From Hymenobacter fodinae (GTDB lineage Bacteria; Bacteroidota; Bacteroidia; Cytophagales; Hymenobacteraceae), in assembly GCF_004745825.1 (NCBI RefSeq), contig NZ_SRLA01000002.1:558001-622000 (forward strand): a stretch of DNA of 64,000 nt, written 5' to 3'. Under the pieces are notes generated by a model. It saw only the letters and a program-made list of their open reading frames with translations, was not told the DNA's origin and ran no database searches. Below, one piece after another: positions 53,174-62,309 of this stretch. The stretch's first letter is position 1, and every line of letters begins with the position of its first letter. The position numbers were made by a program, and so were the translations under genes.

Positions 53174-53638
53174 TTAATCCAGAAGCTGAGTTGAGGCTAC
53201 CTGTGCTTCCGATGAGCGGCTGGCGCGACGATAAATGTGGGCACCCGATTTACCGTTGGCATCCTCTATGAGTAGGCGGTTGCCCGAAACCGAGTAGAAC
53301 TGGTTGCTGCGGTACCCCCGGTAGATAATCATGTGGCGGAAAGGGCGCTTGCGGTCAGTGGCATGTATAGCCCGCCGCACCGAAAAGGCGGCGGCACTAC
53401 GCAAGGCACCATCTTCGTAGAAGCGTGCGCGCCCGCGGCGGTCAAAATCAACCCATACCCGGTGGCCTGTGGAGGCCGGCGTAACGCTTGGGGTAGCTTC
53501 TGCGGTGCTTTCAACCCATTCCCAACGACCGACTAATTGTTCTTCGGCAGTAGGCAGCGAATCGCGGCTGCAAGCACTAGTAAAAAGCATAATTCCTGAT
53601 CCGAGCGTGAGCAATACACTACGAACAACGGAGCACAT
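53174..53638 (-). CDS. Small lipoprotein, lipocalin-like
   Basis: A 154-aa protein with a lipobox FTSAC near residue 23. The mature part has the start EEQLVGRWEWVES typical of lipocalin-like beta-barrels, followed by alternating strands (RVWVDFDRRGRARFYEDG, RLLIEDANGKSG). The ligand is unknown. The C-terminal segment is polar. It is divergent from aroB, with a 53-nt gap. Confidence 0.7.
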   Translation of the reverse strand: MCSVVRSVLLTLGSGIMLFTSACSRDSLPTAEEQLVGRWEWVESTAEATPSVTPASTGHRVWVDFDRRGRARFYEDGALRSAAAFSVRRAIHATDRKRPFRHMIIYRGYRSNQFYSVSGNRLLIEDANGKSGAHIYRRASRSSEAQVASTQLLD

Positions 53639-53691
53639 ATATAGAATAGAAGTTAAGTTGCAGTAGTATGAGTAGGTAAAGCATAAAATAG

Positions 53692-54807
53692 TTGCATCAA
53701 AGCAAGCTATTTTTGCTTGATTTTCCGCCTTTCAGGAAGGTATTTCTTGAAATAAGAACCAATGTTTTGAATAGTACTCTCTTTATTGGGCCAGAAGCGC
53801 TTTCCGCCGTCGCCGAAATGGCGCGCCGGCCAGCCGTAAGCCAGATTTGGGTGCTGGCCGACTCTAACACGGCTCGGCAGTGTTACCCTCTGCTGAAACC
53901 GCATTTACCAGCTGAACACACCCTCATTGAGATTGCCGCGGGGGAGGAATACAAAACCCTCGCTACCTGCGAAACCGTGTGGAGCCAGCTGACCGAGCAG
54001 CGTGCCGACCGTTACGCGCTGCTGCTAAACCTAGGTGGGGGAGTGGTAACCGATTTAGGAGGTTTTTGCGCAGCGCTCTACAAACGCGGTATCCGCTTTG
54101 TGCAAGTGCCCACCACACTGCTGGCCCAGGTAGATGCAAGTGTAGGTGGCAAAACCGGTGTTGACTTTCACGGCTTTAAAAACCATTTGGGAGTGTTTCA
54201 AGAGCCGGCGGCAGTTTGCATTGACCCGCGCTTCCTCGAAACCCTCGACCCGCGCCAACTCAAGTCGGGCTACGCGGAAGTGGTAAAGCATTGGCTGATT
54301 GCCGACGCAGCAGCATTTGCTGAACAACGGCAGCAAGGAATGTTTGTGGAAGACTGGACGCCCATTATTCAGGAATCAGTAGCCCTGAAGCAGCGCATTG
54401 TGGAGCAAGACCCTCTGGAGAGTGGCCTACGCAAGATTCTAAACTTTGGGCACACCGTAGGCCACGCCCTCGAAAGCTACCTGCTGCTACAGCCGGGCCG
54501 CGAGATTTTGCACGGCGAAGCTGTGGCCGCGGGCATGGTATGCGAAGCGTGGCTTAGTCACCACAAAGGGTTGCTCAGCCCCGAGGAGCTAGGCAGAATT
54601 GAGACCTTCCTGTTCTCCATCTATGATAAGGTGCAGTTCGTGACGTTGGAAACCGATGCTATTGCGGACCTTGCCCGCCAGGACAAGAAAAACGCCGGGT
54701 CTGTTATCAACTGCACGCTGCTACAAGCCATTGGCCAGGCCGTGTACGACCAGCCTGTTACAGTAGCCGAAATAGCGGAGTCATTGCGCTATTACCACCG
54801 TCTGTAA
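53692..54807 (+). CDS. aroB: 3-dehydroquinate synthase
   Basis: A 371-aa NAD/Zn enzyme, second step of the shikimate pathway. GGGVVTDLGGFCAALYKRGI and PTTLLAQVDASVGGKTGVD are diagnostic; zinc ligands lie in KSGYAEVVKH, NFGHTVGHALES and LHGEAVAAGM. The frame opens at a TTG at 53692. A TATTTTTG box at 53708-53715 lies inside this N-terminus, so the real start may be further down, for example TTG 53767. No in-frame ATG exists before the conserved region. aroA follows about 90 nt downstream. Confidence 0.93.
   Translation: MHQSKLFLLDFPPFRKVFLEIRTNVLNSTLFIGPEALSAVAEMARRPAVSQIWVLADSNTARQCYPLLKPHLPAEHTLIEIAAGEEYKTLATCETVWSQLTEQRADRYALLLNLGGGVVTDLGGFCAALYKRGIRFVQVPTTLLAQVDASVGGKTGVDFHGFKNHLGVFQEPAAVCIDPRFLETLDPRQLKSGYAEVVKHWLIADAAAFAEQRQQGMFVEDWTPIIQESVALKQRIVEQDPLESGLRKILNFGHTVGHALESYLLLQPGREILHGEAVAAGMVCEAWLSHHKGLLSPEELGRIETFLFSIYDKVQFVTLETDAIADLARQDKKNAGSVINCTLLQAIGQAVYDQPVTVAEIAESLRYYHRL
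53708..53715 (+). promoter_or_regulatory. Possible TAnnTTTG promoter, aroB
   Basis: TATTTTTG. If real, the start codon must be downstream of it and the first residues of the longest aroB frame are not translated. Confidence 0.35.
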
Positions 54808-54896
54808 TCCCTAGGCCAGTTACCTCGCTACTGGTAGTCAGCTTTATTTGATTTTTCATGGGCCCGGGCTGCTGCTATGGGCCGTAACGAATACGT

Positions 54897-56135
54897 ATCA
54901 TCAACACGTCAATTTCTCTTTCCTGGACCGGGGCACCCCTGCGCGGAACAGCCCAACTGCCAGCCTCCAAGAGCGAAAGCAACCGCGCCCTTATTATTCG
55001 GGCACTGGCCGGCGGTGGGCAGCTCGATAACCTCTCCGATGCCAACGACACGCAGCTAATGCAGCGCCTGTTGGCTAACCCTGAAGCGCCCATCTTCGAT
55101 GCTGAAGATGCAGGCACTGTTATGCGTTTCCTGACGGCGTACCTCGCCATGACGGGCCGCCAAACAGAACTTACGGGCACCGCCCGGATGCAGGAGCGCC
55201 CCATTGGTATCCTCGTTAATGCCCTACAGGAGTTAGGAGCCCGCATTGAGTACCTAGGCCAGGAGGGCTACCCACCTCTGCGTCTGCTGGGGCGCACACC
55301 CCAACCCGCCACCGACGAGTTTACTGAGCTTACTGTGCGTGGCGACATCAGCAGCCAGTACATTTCGGCCCTGCTGATGGTGGGGCCCATGCTGGCTAGT
55401 GGCCTACGCATTTGGCTGACGGGCAAAGTTGGTTCACGGCCTTATATTCGCATGACGCAGGCGCTTATGCAGCATTTCGGAGCCCAGTGCCGCGACCTAG
55501 GAGAAGTGCTGGAAGTACGCCCACAGGCCTACCAGCCCACCGACTACACCGTGGAAGGCGACTGGTCGGCGGCGAGCTACTGGTATGCAATGGTAGCTCT
55601 TGCCCCGACTGGCTCACACATTACCCTGCCTGATCTGCGCCGCCACTCCTGGCAGGGCGACCAGGCTATTGTGGGCATTATGGAAAACTTAGGGGTGAAC
55701 ACGGAGTTCCTCGCAGGCGAGTCTGTGCGTCTAACGCAAACTGGCAAAACCCAAGAGTTTACCCAAGACTTCACCGATTGTCCCGACCTAGCCCAAACCG
55801 TGGCCGTCGTAGCGGCCGCTCTCGGTGTACCCGTGGTGATGACTGGCCTAGAAAGCCTTCGCATCAAAGAAACCGACCGCATTGCAGCTTTACAGCAGGA
55901 ACTGGCTAAGTTTGGCGGTGCTCTCACAGATAAAGGAAATGAGCACTTCCGGGTGTCATCGCACGACTTTCAGGTAGCGGGGCAAACGGTGGCCACGTAC
56001 CACGACCACCGAATGGCTATGGCCTTCGCCCCGTTAGCTATGCGCGGTCCGCTCACCATTGAGGCACCCCAGGTAGTGCGTAAATCTTACCCACAGTTCT
56101 GGAATGAGCTAGATAAGGCGGGCTTCGTCAGCTAG
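54897..56135 (+). CDS. aroA: 3-phosphoshikimate 1-carboxyvinyltransferase (EPSP synthase)
   Basis: The sixth shikimate step, about 411 aa. The conserved N-terminal loop LPASKSESNRALIIRALAG is encoded at about 54956-55014, upstream of the first in-frame ATG (55059), so that ATG cannot be the true start. Upstream the frame reaches a TAA at 54885-54887 with no ATG, GTG or TTG in between; ATC (54897, 54900) or ATT (54912) are the only options near the expected start. Later motifs are normal: DAEDAGTVMRFLTAY, GDISSQYISALL, SLRIKETDRI and YHDHRMAMAF. Non-canonical initiation or a sequence error is possible. Confidence 0.88.
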   Translation: MINTSISLSWTGAPLRGTAQLPASKSESNRALIIRALAGGGQLDNLSDANDTQLMQRLLANPEAPIFDAEDAGTVMRFLTAYLAMTGRQTELTGTARMQERPIGILVNALQELGARIEYLGQEGYPPLRLLGRTPQPATDEFTELTVRGDISSQYISALLMVGPMLASGLRIWLTGKVGSRPYIRMTQALMQHFGAQCRDLGEVLEVRPQAYQPTDYTVEGDWSAASYWYAMVALAPTGSHITLPDLRRHSWQGDQAIVGIMENLGVNTEFLAGESVRLTQTGKTQEFTQDFTDCPDLAQTVAVVAAALGVPVVMTGLESLRIKETDRIAALQQELAKFGGALTDKGNEHFRVSSHDFQVAGQTVATYHDHRMAMAFAPLAMRGPLTIEAPQVVRKSYPQFWNELDKAGFVS

Positions 56136-56160
56136 GCATTTCAGCTTGCTTCACTTAATA

Positions 56161-56198
56161 AAAAGGCCCCTACCCGTATCTTGGGTAGGGGCCTTTTT
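56161..56198. terminator. Bidirectional terminator after aroA
   Basis: AAAAGGCCCCTACCC and GGGTAGGGGCCTTTT arms with a 7-nt loop and T-runs on both strands. Confidence 0.9.
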
Positions 56199-56203
56199 AT
56201 TGG

Positions 56204-57013
56204 CTATGATTTCTGTAAAAACTCCTGGAAATACGCTGCTGTGTGTCGCAGGCGACTGCCGTACCAACTAAATAGCTCTCCATCTACAATCTGGATGTTG
56301 GCTTGCGGGCAAAGCGCTTGGAATTCCGCTATGTGCTTATCGCTGAAAGGATATGGCTCCGATGAAAGCAAAATATGCTGCGGCGCTGTCTTCCGTAGCT
56401 GTTCCGCGCTGATTTCGGGGTAGCGGCTTTGCGCACTGAATGCATTCTGAAAACCAGCTCGTCTCAGCAAATCATCGATAAAAGTACCGTCAGCAGCTAC
56501 CATATAGGGGTTGCGCCAGATAAAATATGCCGCCGTTGGAGGCTCAGCTACTGGCGGCAGCTCCGCTAAAGAGACTTGAATCTCGCGGGCAAGAGCCTCC
56601 GCCTGCTCTTTTTGACCCGTGAGTAGACCTACGCGCCGAATCATGTCTAGGGCTTCGTCAAGCGTAGAGATGTCGCTCATCCAGACGGGATATTTGGCCG
56701 CCAGCTGCTCAATACCCTCTTGGTAGTTCTCCTCTTTGTTGCCAATAATCAGGTCGGGTTGTAACTCCTCAATCTTTTCTAGGTGAAAGTTCTTCGTGCC
56801 CCCGATAACCGTAGCGGTAGTGCGAGCCTGGGCAGGGTGAATACAAAATTTCGTTACGCCTACCACTCGCTCACCTAGGCCTAGGTCAAACAGTAATTCC
56901 GTTTGAGAAGGTACCAGGGACACAATACGCCGCGGTGGAAAGGGTACAACTACCCGCCGGCTCATTTGGTCGGTAACAGTAAGCGGCAGGCTGGAAACGG
57001 GTGGTAAGGGCAT
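56204..57013 (-). CDS. BtuF-like helical-backbone metal receptor
   Basis: A 269-aa protein with the fold of cobalamin/siderophore binding proteins: RRIVSLVPSQTELLFDLGLG, VVGVTKFCIHPA, a backbone helix near residue 100-130 and YFIWRNPYMVAADGTFIDDLL. It lacks a signal peptide or lipobox, which is odd for an ABC receptor and suggests either a cytosolic role or an unmarked export route. No permease or ATPase is adjacent. Confidence 0.85.
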   Translation of the reverse strand: MPLPPVSSLPLTVTDQMSRRVVVPFPPRRIVSLVPSQTELLFDLGLGERVVGVTKFCIHPAQARTTATVIGGTKNFHLEKIEELQPDLIIGNKEENYQEGIEQLAAKYPVWMSDISTLDEALDMIRRVGLLTGQKEQAEALAREIQVSLAELPPVAEPPTAAYFIWRNPYMVAADGTFIDDLLRRAGFQNAFSAQSRYPEISAEQLRKTAPQHILLSSEPYPFSDKHIAEFQALCPQANIQIVDGELFSWYGSRLRHTAAYFQEFLQKS

Positions 57014-57151
57014 AAGAACAAGAAGAAACCAATGGAGATACCCAAGCTAGTTTAAAGAAGAAAGGACCTTACTGCCCTTGAAAAACTAGGCTAGTAAGGC
57101 CCAATCAAGTGCGGTAAGATCCTTCAGAGAATTCAGAGCTAGAACGTTGGG

Positions 57152-58222
57152 TTAGCTGAAGTAGCGGAAGTCGTGGCCGTCTTCAATGCGCAACAGCGTC
57201 TCGTAAATAAGCTTTGTTACGCTCTCCACATCGTCTTTGTGCACAGTTTCTACGGTAGTGTGCATGTACTTCAGCGGCAGCGAAATCAGGGCGGAGGCTA
57301 CGCCGGCGTTGGAGTAGGCAAAAGCGTCCGTGTCGGTGCCGGTGGCCCGAGTAGCTGCAGCGCGCTGGAATGGAACTTCTGTCTGCTGGGCCGTCTCGAT
57401 AATCAGGTCGCGCAGGTTGTTCTGCACGGCCGGACCGTAGGTGATAACGGGGCCTTTACCGCAGAAAATATCCCCTGAGGTCTTCTTCTCATACATCGGC
57501 GACTGAGTATCGTGGGTTACATCGGTGATGATAGCCACGTCGGGCTTGATGCGGTGCGCTATCATTTCGGCTCCGCGTAGGCCTATCTCCTCCTGCACGG
57601 CATTCACAATGTAGAGGCCGAAGGGCAGCTTCTTGTCGTTTTCCTTCAGCATGCGGGCCACTTCCGCAATCATGAAGCCCCCAATGCGGTTATCGAGGGC
57701 CCGGCCCACATAGAACTTGTCATTAAGCACCGTAAACTCGTCTTCAAACGTCACTACTGTGCCTACGTGGATACCCATTTCCTCTACTTCTTCTTTCGAA
57801 GAAGCGCCGCAGTCCAGGAAAACCGTTTCAATAGTAGGGGCCTTATCCTGCTCCACCTTACGCACGTGAATAGCTGGCCAGCCGAAAACTGCCTTCACAA
57901 TCCCTTTTTTGGTGTGCAGGTTTACTCGTTTGCTGGGCGCCACCAAGGGGTCAGAGCCACCGTTTTTGCGCAGGTAGAGGTAGCCTTCTTTGGTGATGTA
58001 GTTTACAAAGTAGCTGATCTCATCGGCGTGCGCCTCTATTACCACTTTGTACGGAGCTTCCGGGTTAATTACGCCCACTACCGTACCGTAGGTGTCCACG
58101 AAATATTCGTCGATGTAGGGCTTGATATACTCCAGCCACAACTGCTGGCCCTCTTTCTCGAAGCCGGTAGGAGAGGGGTTGTTCAAGTATTTCTGGAGGA
58201 AGTCGAAGCTTTCTTGACGCAT
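57152..58222 (-). CDS. M42 family metallopeptidase
   Basis: A 356-aa TET-type aminopeptidase. Metal and catalytic residues are visible: EAHADEISYFV, GRALDNRIGGF, the QEEIGLRGAE pair, ITDVTHDTQ and the C-terminal His in HTTVETVHKDDV. It forms large cytosolic complexes that trim peptides. It is the last of three closely spaced genes on the minus strand (acyl-CoA carboxylase, small membrane protein, M42), 11 nt after the small gene. Confidence 0.93.
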   Translation of the reverse strand: MRQESFDFLQKYLNNPSPTGFEKEGQQLWLEYIKPYIDEYFVDTYGTVVGVINPEAPYKVVIEAHADEISYFVNYITKEGYLYLRKNGGSDPLVAPSKRVNLHTKKGIVKAVFGWPAIHVRKVEQDKAPTIETVFLDCGASSKEEVEEMGIHVGTVVTFEDEFTVLNDKFYVGRALDNRIGGFMIAEVARMLKENDKKLPFGLYIVNAVQEEIGLRGAEMIAHRIKPDVAIITDVTHDTQSPMYEKKTSGDIFCGKGPVITYGPAVQNNLRDLIIETAQQTEVPFQRAAATRATGTDTDAFAYSNAGVASALISLPLKYMHTTVETVHKDDVESVTKLIYETLLRIEDGHDFRYFS

Positions 58223-58233
58223 GAGGTAAGGCG

Positions 58234-58515
58234 CTATTGTAACAAGTAGGTAGTGAAAGCTACCAGTGAAAAGGTGAACAGTGCAAAGCTGGATAGTAGC
58301 AAGTAATTGCCAAGCATCCGGTTTTGCGCTTCAGTCCATGAGTTATTATGAGGTGGAGAGTACTCAACAATGCTAGCAATTAAAATGAGCAAGTAAATAA
58401 TGAGTAGCAGCGGAGATAGAATAACCTGCACCACTTCAAACCGAATACATGCCCAGCTTACTAGCGCAATAGTTCCTAGAACAGCTGATACCTTACTAAG
58501 CTCTAGCCAAGGCAT
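58234..58515 (-). CDS. Small hypothetical membrane protein
   Basis: A 93-aa protein with three likely membrane segments (VLGTIALVSWACI, VILSPLLLIIYLLILIASI, YLLLSSFALFTFSLVAF). No family was recognised. It sits 6 nt after the acyl-CoA carboxylase gene and 11 nt before the M42 peptidase gene, so it is probably co-transcribed. Its base composition is slightly lower in GC. Confidence 0.6.
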   Translation of the reverse strand: MPWLELSKVSAVLGTIALVSWACIRFEVVQVILSPLLLIIYLLILIASIVEYSPPHNNSWTEAQNRMLGNYLLLSSFALFTFSLVAFTTYLLQ

Positions 58516-58521
58516 ATGAGA

Positions 58522-60090
58522 CTACAGTGGAATGTTGCCGTGTTTCTTACGTGGCAGGGTATCTACTTTGTTTTCCAGCATCTTGAACGCCCGAATCAGC
58601 TTCTGGCGTGTCTGAGAAGGCAGAATTACTTCATCTACGAAGCCCCGGTGTGCCGCCCGGTACGGCGTGGCAAACTTCTGCTGGTACTCATCTACTTTCT
58701 CCTGTAGCTTAGCTTCGGGGTCTTCGGCCTGTGCAATTTCACGTTTGAAGATGATTTCAGCTGCGCCCTTAGCACCCATCACCGCAATTTCGGCCGTAGG
58801 CCAGGCGTAGTTCATGTCGGCCCCGATGTGCTTGCTGTTCATCACGTCGTAAGCTCCACCGTACGCTTTGCGGGTGATGACGGTGATGCGCGGCACGGTG
58901 GCTTCGCAGAAGGCGTAGAGCAGCTTGGCACCGTTGGTAATAATGCCGCGCCACTCCTGGTCGGTGCCAGGCAGGAAGCCGGGCACGTCCTCCAGCACCA
59001 GCAGCGGAATATTAAATGAGTCGCAGAAGCGCACGAAGCGGGCAGCTTTAGTGCTGGCATTAATATCAAGCACGCCAGCCAGCACGGCGGGCTGGTTGCC
59101 CACGATGCCAATGCTGCGGCCACCCAGGCGGGCAAAGCCCACCACAATGTTCTCGGCGAAGTTCTGGTGCACCTCCAGGAAGCTGTCGGTGTCAATAATA
59201 CCCTCAATCACTTCCCGAATATCATAGGGCTGGTTAGGGTTCTCGGGGATGATGGAGTCGAGCGCAGGCCTAGCCTCATCTAGGCTACTCTCATAGGGTA
59301 GGGCGGGGGCAGTTTCCTCGCAGTTCTGCGGCATGTAACTCAGCAAACGTTTGAGGTAATTGATGCATTCTACCTCGTTGGCGCAGGTGAAGTGCGTTAC
59401 GCCGCTCTTGGCTGAGTGCGTGCTGGCACCACCTAGCTCTTCACTGGTTACGTTCTCGTGGGTTACGGTTTTAACCACGTTGGGGCCCGTCACGAACATA
59501 TAGCTCGTGTCCTGCACCATCAGAATGAAATCGGTAATAGCTGGGGAGTACACTGCACCACCAGCGCATGGGCCCATAATAGCCGACAACTGGGGTACCA
59601 CACCCGAAGCCAGCGTGTTCTTGTAGAAGATGTCGGCGTAGCCGCCCAGGCTCACAACGCCTTCCTGAATACGGGCTCCGCCGGAGTCGTTGAGGCCTAG
59701 CACGGGCGCGCCGTTTTTCATGGCCAGGTCCATAATCTTCACAATCTTCTCAGCGTGGGTTTCGCTCAGAGAGCCTCCAAACACCGTGAAGTCCTGGGAG
59801 AAAACGTACACTAAGCGGCCGTTCACTGTGCCGTAACCCGTAACTACTCCATCACCTAAGTAATACTCTTTATCCAAGCCAAAATCCTTGGAGCGGTGCA
59901 TTACAAACTTCCCAATCTCTTCAAAGGAACCCTCATCGAGGAGCAGATCAATCCGCTCACGCGCGGTAAGCTTGCCTTTTTTGTGTTGGGCTTCAATGCG
60001 GGCCTGGCCGCCGCCCAATAAAGCTTCCTGATTTTTGCGTTCGAGAATTTCGAGTTTGCTTGGTTGGTCGTCAGTGTGCAAGTCAGACAT
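58522..60090 (-). CDS. pccB: Acyl-CoA carboxylase beta subunit (propionyl-CoA type)
   Basis: A 522-aa carboxyltransferase of the crotonase superfamily. It transfers carboxyl from biotin to acyl-CoA, most likely propionyl-CoA to methylmalonyl-Co[19 protein letters not shown] near residue 45, [27 protein letters not shown] and [17 protein letters not shown] are family signatures, as is [11 protein letters not shown]. The biotin/biotin-carboxylase subunit is not in this window. A TACCTTTG promoter lies upstream. Confidence 0.92.
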   Translation of the reverse strand: MSDLHTDDQPSKLEILERKNQEALLGGGQARIEAQHKKGKLTARERIDLLLDEGSFEEIGKFVMHRSKDFGLDKEYYLGDGVVTGYGTVNGRLVYVFSQDFTVFGGSLSETHAEKIVKIMDLAMKNGAPVLGLNDSGGARIQEGVVSLGGYADIFYKNTLASGVVPQLSAIMGPCAGGAVYSPAITDFILMVQDTSYMFVTGPNVVKTVTHENVTSEELGGASTHSAKSGVTHFTCANEVECINYLKRLLSYMPQNCEETAPALPYESSLDEARPALDSIIPENPNQPYDIREVIEGIIDTDSFLEVHQNFAENIVVGFARLGGRSIGIVGNQPAVLAGVLDINASTKAARFVRFCDSFNIPLLVLEDVPGFLPGTDQEWRGIITNGAKLLYAFCEATVPRITVITRKAYGGAYDVMNSKHIGADMNYAWPTAEIAVMGAKGAAEIIFKREIAQAEDPEAKLQEKVDEYQQKFATPYRAAHRGFVDEVILPSQTRQKLIRAFKMLENKVDTLPRKKHGNIPL

Positions 60091-60135
60091 TGGATGGGCT
60101 TAGGGATGCAGAGTGGGTGCTTTTGAGTAGGAGGC

Positions 60136-60143
60136 CAAAGGTA
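60136..60143 (-). promoter_or_regulatory. TAnnTTTG promoter, pccB operon
   Basis: The minus strand reads TACCTTTG about 45 nt before the start codon at 60090. Confidence 0.55.
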
Positions 60144-60283
60144 ACGTACAGGCAAAGAAAAGCCGCACCAGAATTCTGACGCAGCTTTCTGTGAAGGAAA
60201 CGGAAAATGGTTGACAATGGCAAACGGATCTGGAGCGGCCTAGGCGCCTGCCAGCACCCGGCACCTCCGCCGTCCCGGACGCC

Positions 60284-61186
60284 CTACCGCACTAGACCAC
60301 CTTTTAGGGTGCGGGAAACTTTGCCGGCTACCCGCTTAAAAAGCGACACGACGCCATCAAGGGCTTTCGGCGAGTGCAGGGCTTGTTGTAGTAGCAGTTC
60401 TACGGTAGGGTACCGATTCGGCTGCTGAGTTAAATAATGCTTAAGCCATAGCAAGTACCGCTTTCTGATTGCCTGATACTGGCCTTGCGCATGGGACGCA
60501 TGTACTAGAGAATTAGCACGCTGGCGGTATCTGTTATAACATGCTGAGGAAATAAATACAGGTTCACTTAAATAAATTTTCATTAGGAAAACCTGATCCT
60601 CATACATGCCAGAAAATGCTTCGTTGAACATGCCTATTCCTACCAGTGTTTCACGCTTTACTATAATTCCGCACACGCAAGGAGCAGCCCCCTTTCCCAG
60701 CGGATACAGCATTTCAGCAAGCTGCGGTGGCTGAAATAAGATATTTTGTGGACTACCTACCGGAATAACAATATCTGCAGTGATAGAATGCCAGCTGTGC
60801 CAATATTCGGAAGCTTCGCAAATCATGCACGCCTCTGGGTTATTCCGTAATACTTTTAGCTGATTTGATAAATATTCTTTTAGCCATACATCGTCGCCGT
60901 CTAGAAATGTAATAAACTCCCCGTGGGACTTGCTAATAGCTAGGTTTCTGCTGGCACTAAGGCCAAGGTTGGCGCAGTCAGGGTGTTCCAAGTAGATTAT
61001 TTTCTCCGGATGCTGCGCAGTGTATTTTTTGGCAATAGTTTTACTTGCGTCGGTAGAGCCGTCGTTGACTAGCAGAAGTTGCCAGTTAGTGTAAATCTGG
61101 TTAAGTACACTATTAATCATTTCCTCCAAAAATGCCTCTTGGTTCAAAAAACAAGTAACGATGGAAATAACTGGCGCTGCTGACAT
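60284..61186 (-). CDS. Family 2 glycosyltransferase
   Basis: A 300-aa GT-A enzyme: VISIVTCFLNQEAFLEEMI, LLVNDGSTDASKT and the metal-binding DGDD in FITFLDGDDVWL. It adds a sugar to a surface glycan; donor and acceptor are unknown. There is no membrane segment. The gene is AT-richer than the surrounding housekeeping DNA and groups with the deacetylase and methyltransferase genes upstream, a typical cell-surface polysaccharide cluster. Confidence 0.88.
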   Translation of the reverse strand: MSAAPVISIVTCFLNQEAFLEEMINSVLNQIYTNWQLLLVNDGSTDASKTIAKKYTAQHPEKIIYLEHPDCANLGLSASRNLAISKSHGEFITFLDGDDVWLKEYLSNQLKVLRNNPEACMICEASEYWHSWHSITADIVIPVGSPQNILFQPPQLAEMLYPLGKGAAPCVCGIIVKRETLVGIGMFNEAFSGMYEDQVFLMKIYLSEPVFISSACYNRYRQRANSLVHASHAQGQYQAIRKRYLLWLKHYLTQQPNRYPTVELLLQQALHSPKALDGVVSLFKRVAGKVSRTLKGGLVR

Positions 61187-61289
61187 GCTGGGTTTTTACT
61201 GAGGTGTGATGTGTAATTACAATTTTTATTGTGTATTATAGAATATTTTCAGTCATACATTTGTGTAGTGTAATTTTAAAAACAGTACA

Positions 61290-62309
61290 TTACTTATACT
61301 TCAGCCACGTAGCTAACCTGGCGGCAAATTCGTCTGTCGCCCAATTATTAACCTGAAACCTGCCTAGAGCAAACGTTTCAGAGGCAGCCGTTATAGTGGC
61401 AGGATGAGTTGTGAAAGCGGCCTGGAACCCTAGATTTTTAACAGCTGCCTGTGTCATTGCCGACTGGTCGCCATAGGGGTAGGCGAAATGCTGGATTGGC
61501 TTACCTAACTTCTGTTCAAGCGAAGACTTGCCCTCCCCAACCTCCGCATACTGTTCTGTCATTGATAAACCAGACAGCGCCGGATGCGTGACTGTGTGCC
61601 CGCCAATGGTAACCAAGCCTGAAGCATCCGCCTGAATTACCTGCTGGTAACTGCCCGTAGTGTATTCCAGACGGGCAAGGGGCTGCACTAAGCCTGCCCA
61701 ACTTCTGAGGCTACTCATGGCCTCACCTCTTTCTGCAGCAGCCATCTTCTTAAACTCTTGCCAAACAGCCAGGTATAAAGCTGCCCGGCGGGTGGTAGGA
61801 GACTGAGTGCCAACCCAGGCCCGATGGCGCTGTTTAACTTCCATCGTTAAAATGGCCTCATTCTCTAAATCGAATTCCAATAAATGGGAAGTCGAAAGAG
61901 CGGTAAATAGCTGAGGCAGCTTGGGCGTATGCAGAAGTATGTACTCAAGCTCGTCCCACCAAAACTCTTCAGGAGAATCAACTGTCTGGGTGGGGACAAA
62001 GAACGTGGCAGGTAAATTATATTTAGCAAGTAAAGGCAGCGCAATTATATAATTGTCTATATATCCATCGTCAAAGGTTATAGCAATGCTTCCGCGCTGT
62101 ATTCGGTTAGTTTTATGTTGTTGTAGTAAAGTATCTAAGGAAATAACATTATAGTTGCTTCTGAGAAATTGCAACTGCCTTTTGAAAAAATTAGGAGCTA
62201 CAGATAACTGCCATATGTCACTTTCTGTGTGCCCTATTCGGTGATACATTAGTACGGCAGCCCTAGGGGTAACAATGCGTTTAATCTTATTTATAAGGCG
62301 GGGAATCAT
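61290..62309 (-). CDS. Polysaccharide deacetylase family protein
   Basis: A 339-aa NodB-type carbohydrate esterase. VLMYHRIGHTESD near the N-terminus, the catalytic ITFDDGYIDN (TFDDG), and the metal pair in IGGHTVTHPAL are present, as are HFAYPYGDQSAM and the terminal region. It removes acetyl groups from a glycan. It overlaps the upstream methyltransferase gene by 4 nt (ATGA), so the two are probably co-translated. Confidence 0.9.
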   Translation of the reverse strand: MIPRLINKIKRIVTPRAAVLMYHRIGHTESDIWQLSVAPNFFKRQLQFLRSNYNVISLDTLLQQHKTNRIQRGSIAITFDDGYIDNYIIALPLLAKYNLPATFFVPTQTVDSPEEFWWDELEYILLHTPKLPQLFTALSTSHLLEFDLENEAILTMEVKQRHRAWVGTQSPTTRRAALYLAVWQEFKKMAAAERGEAMSSLRSWAGLVQPLARLEYTTGSYQQVIQADASGLVTIGGHTVTHPALSGLSMTEQYAEVGEGKSSLEQKLGKPIQHFAYPYGDQSAMTQAAVKNLGFQAAFTTHPATITAASETFALGRFQVNNWATDEFAARLATWLKYK

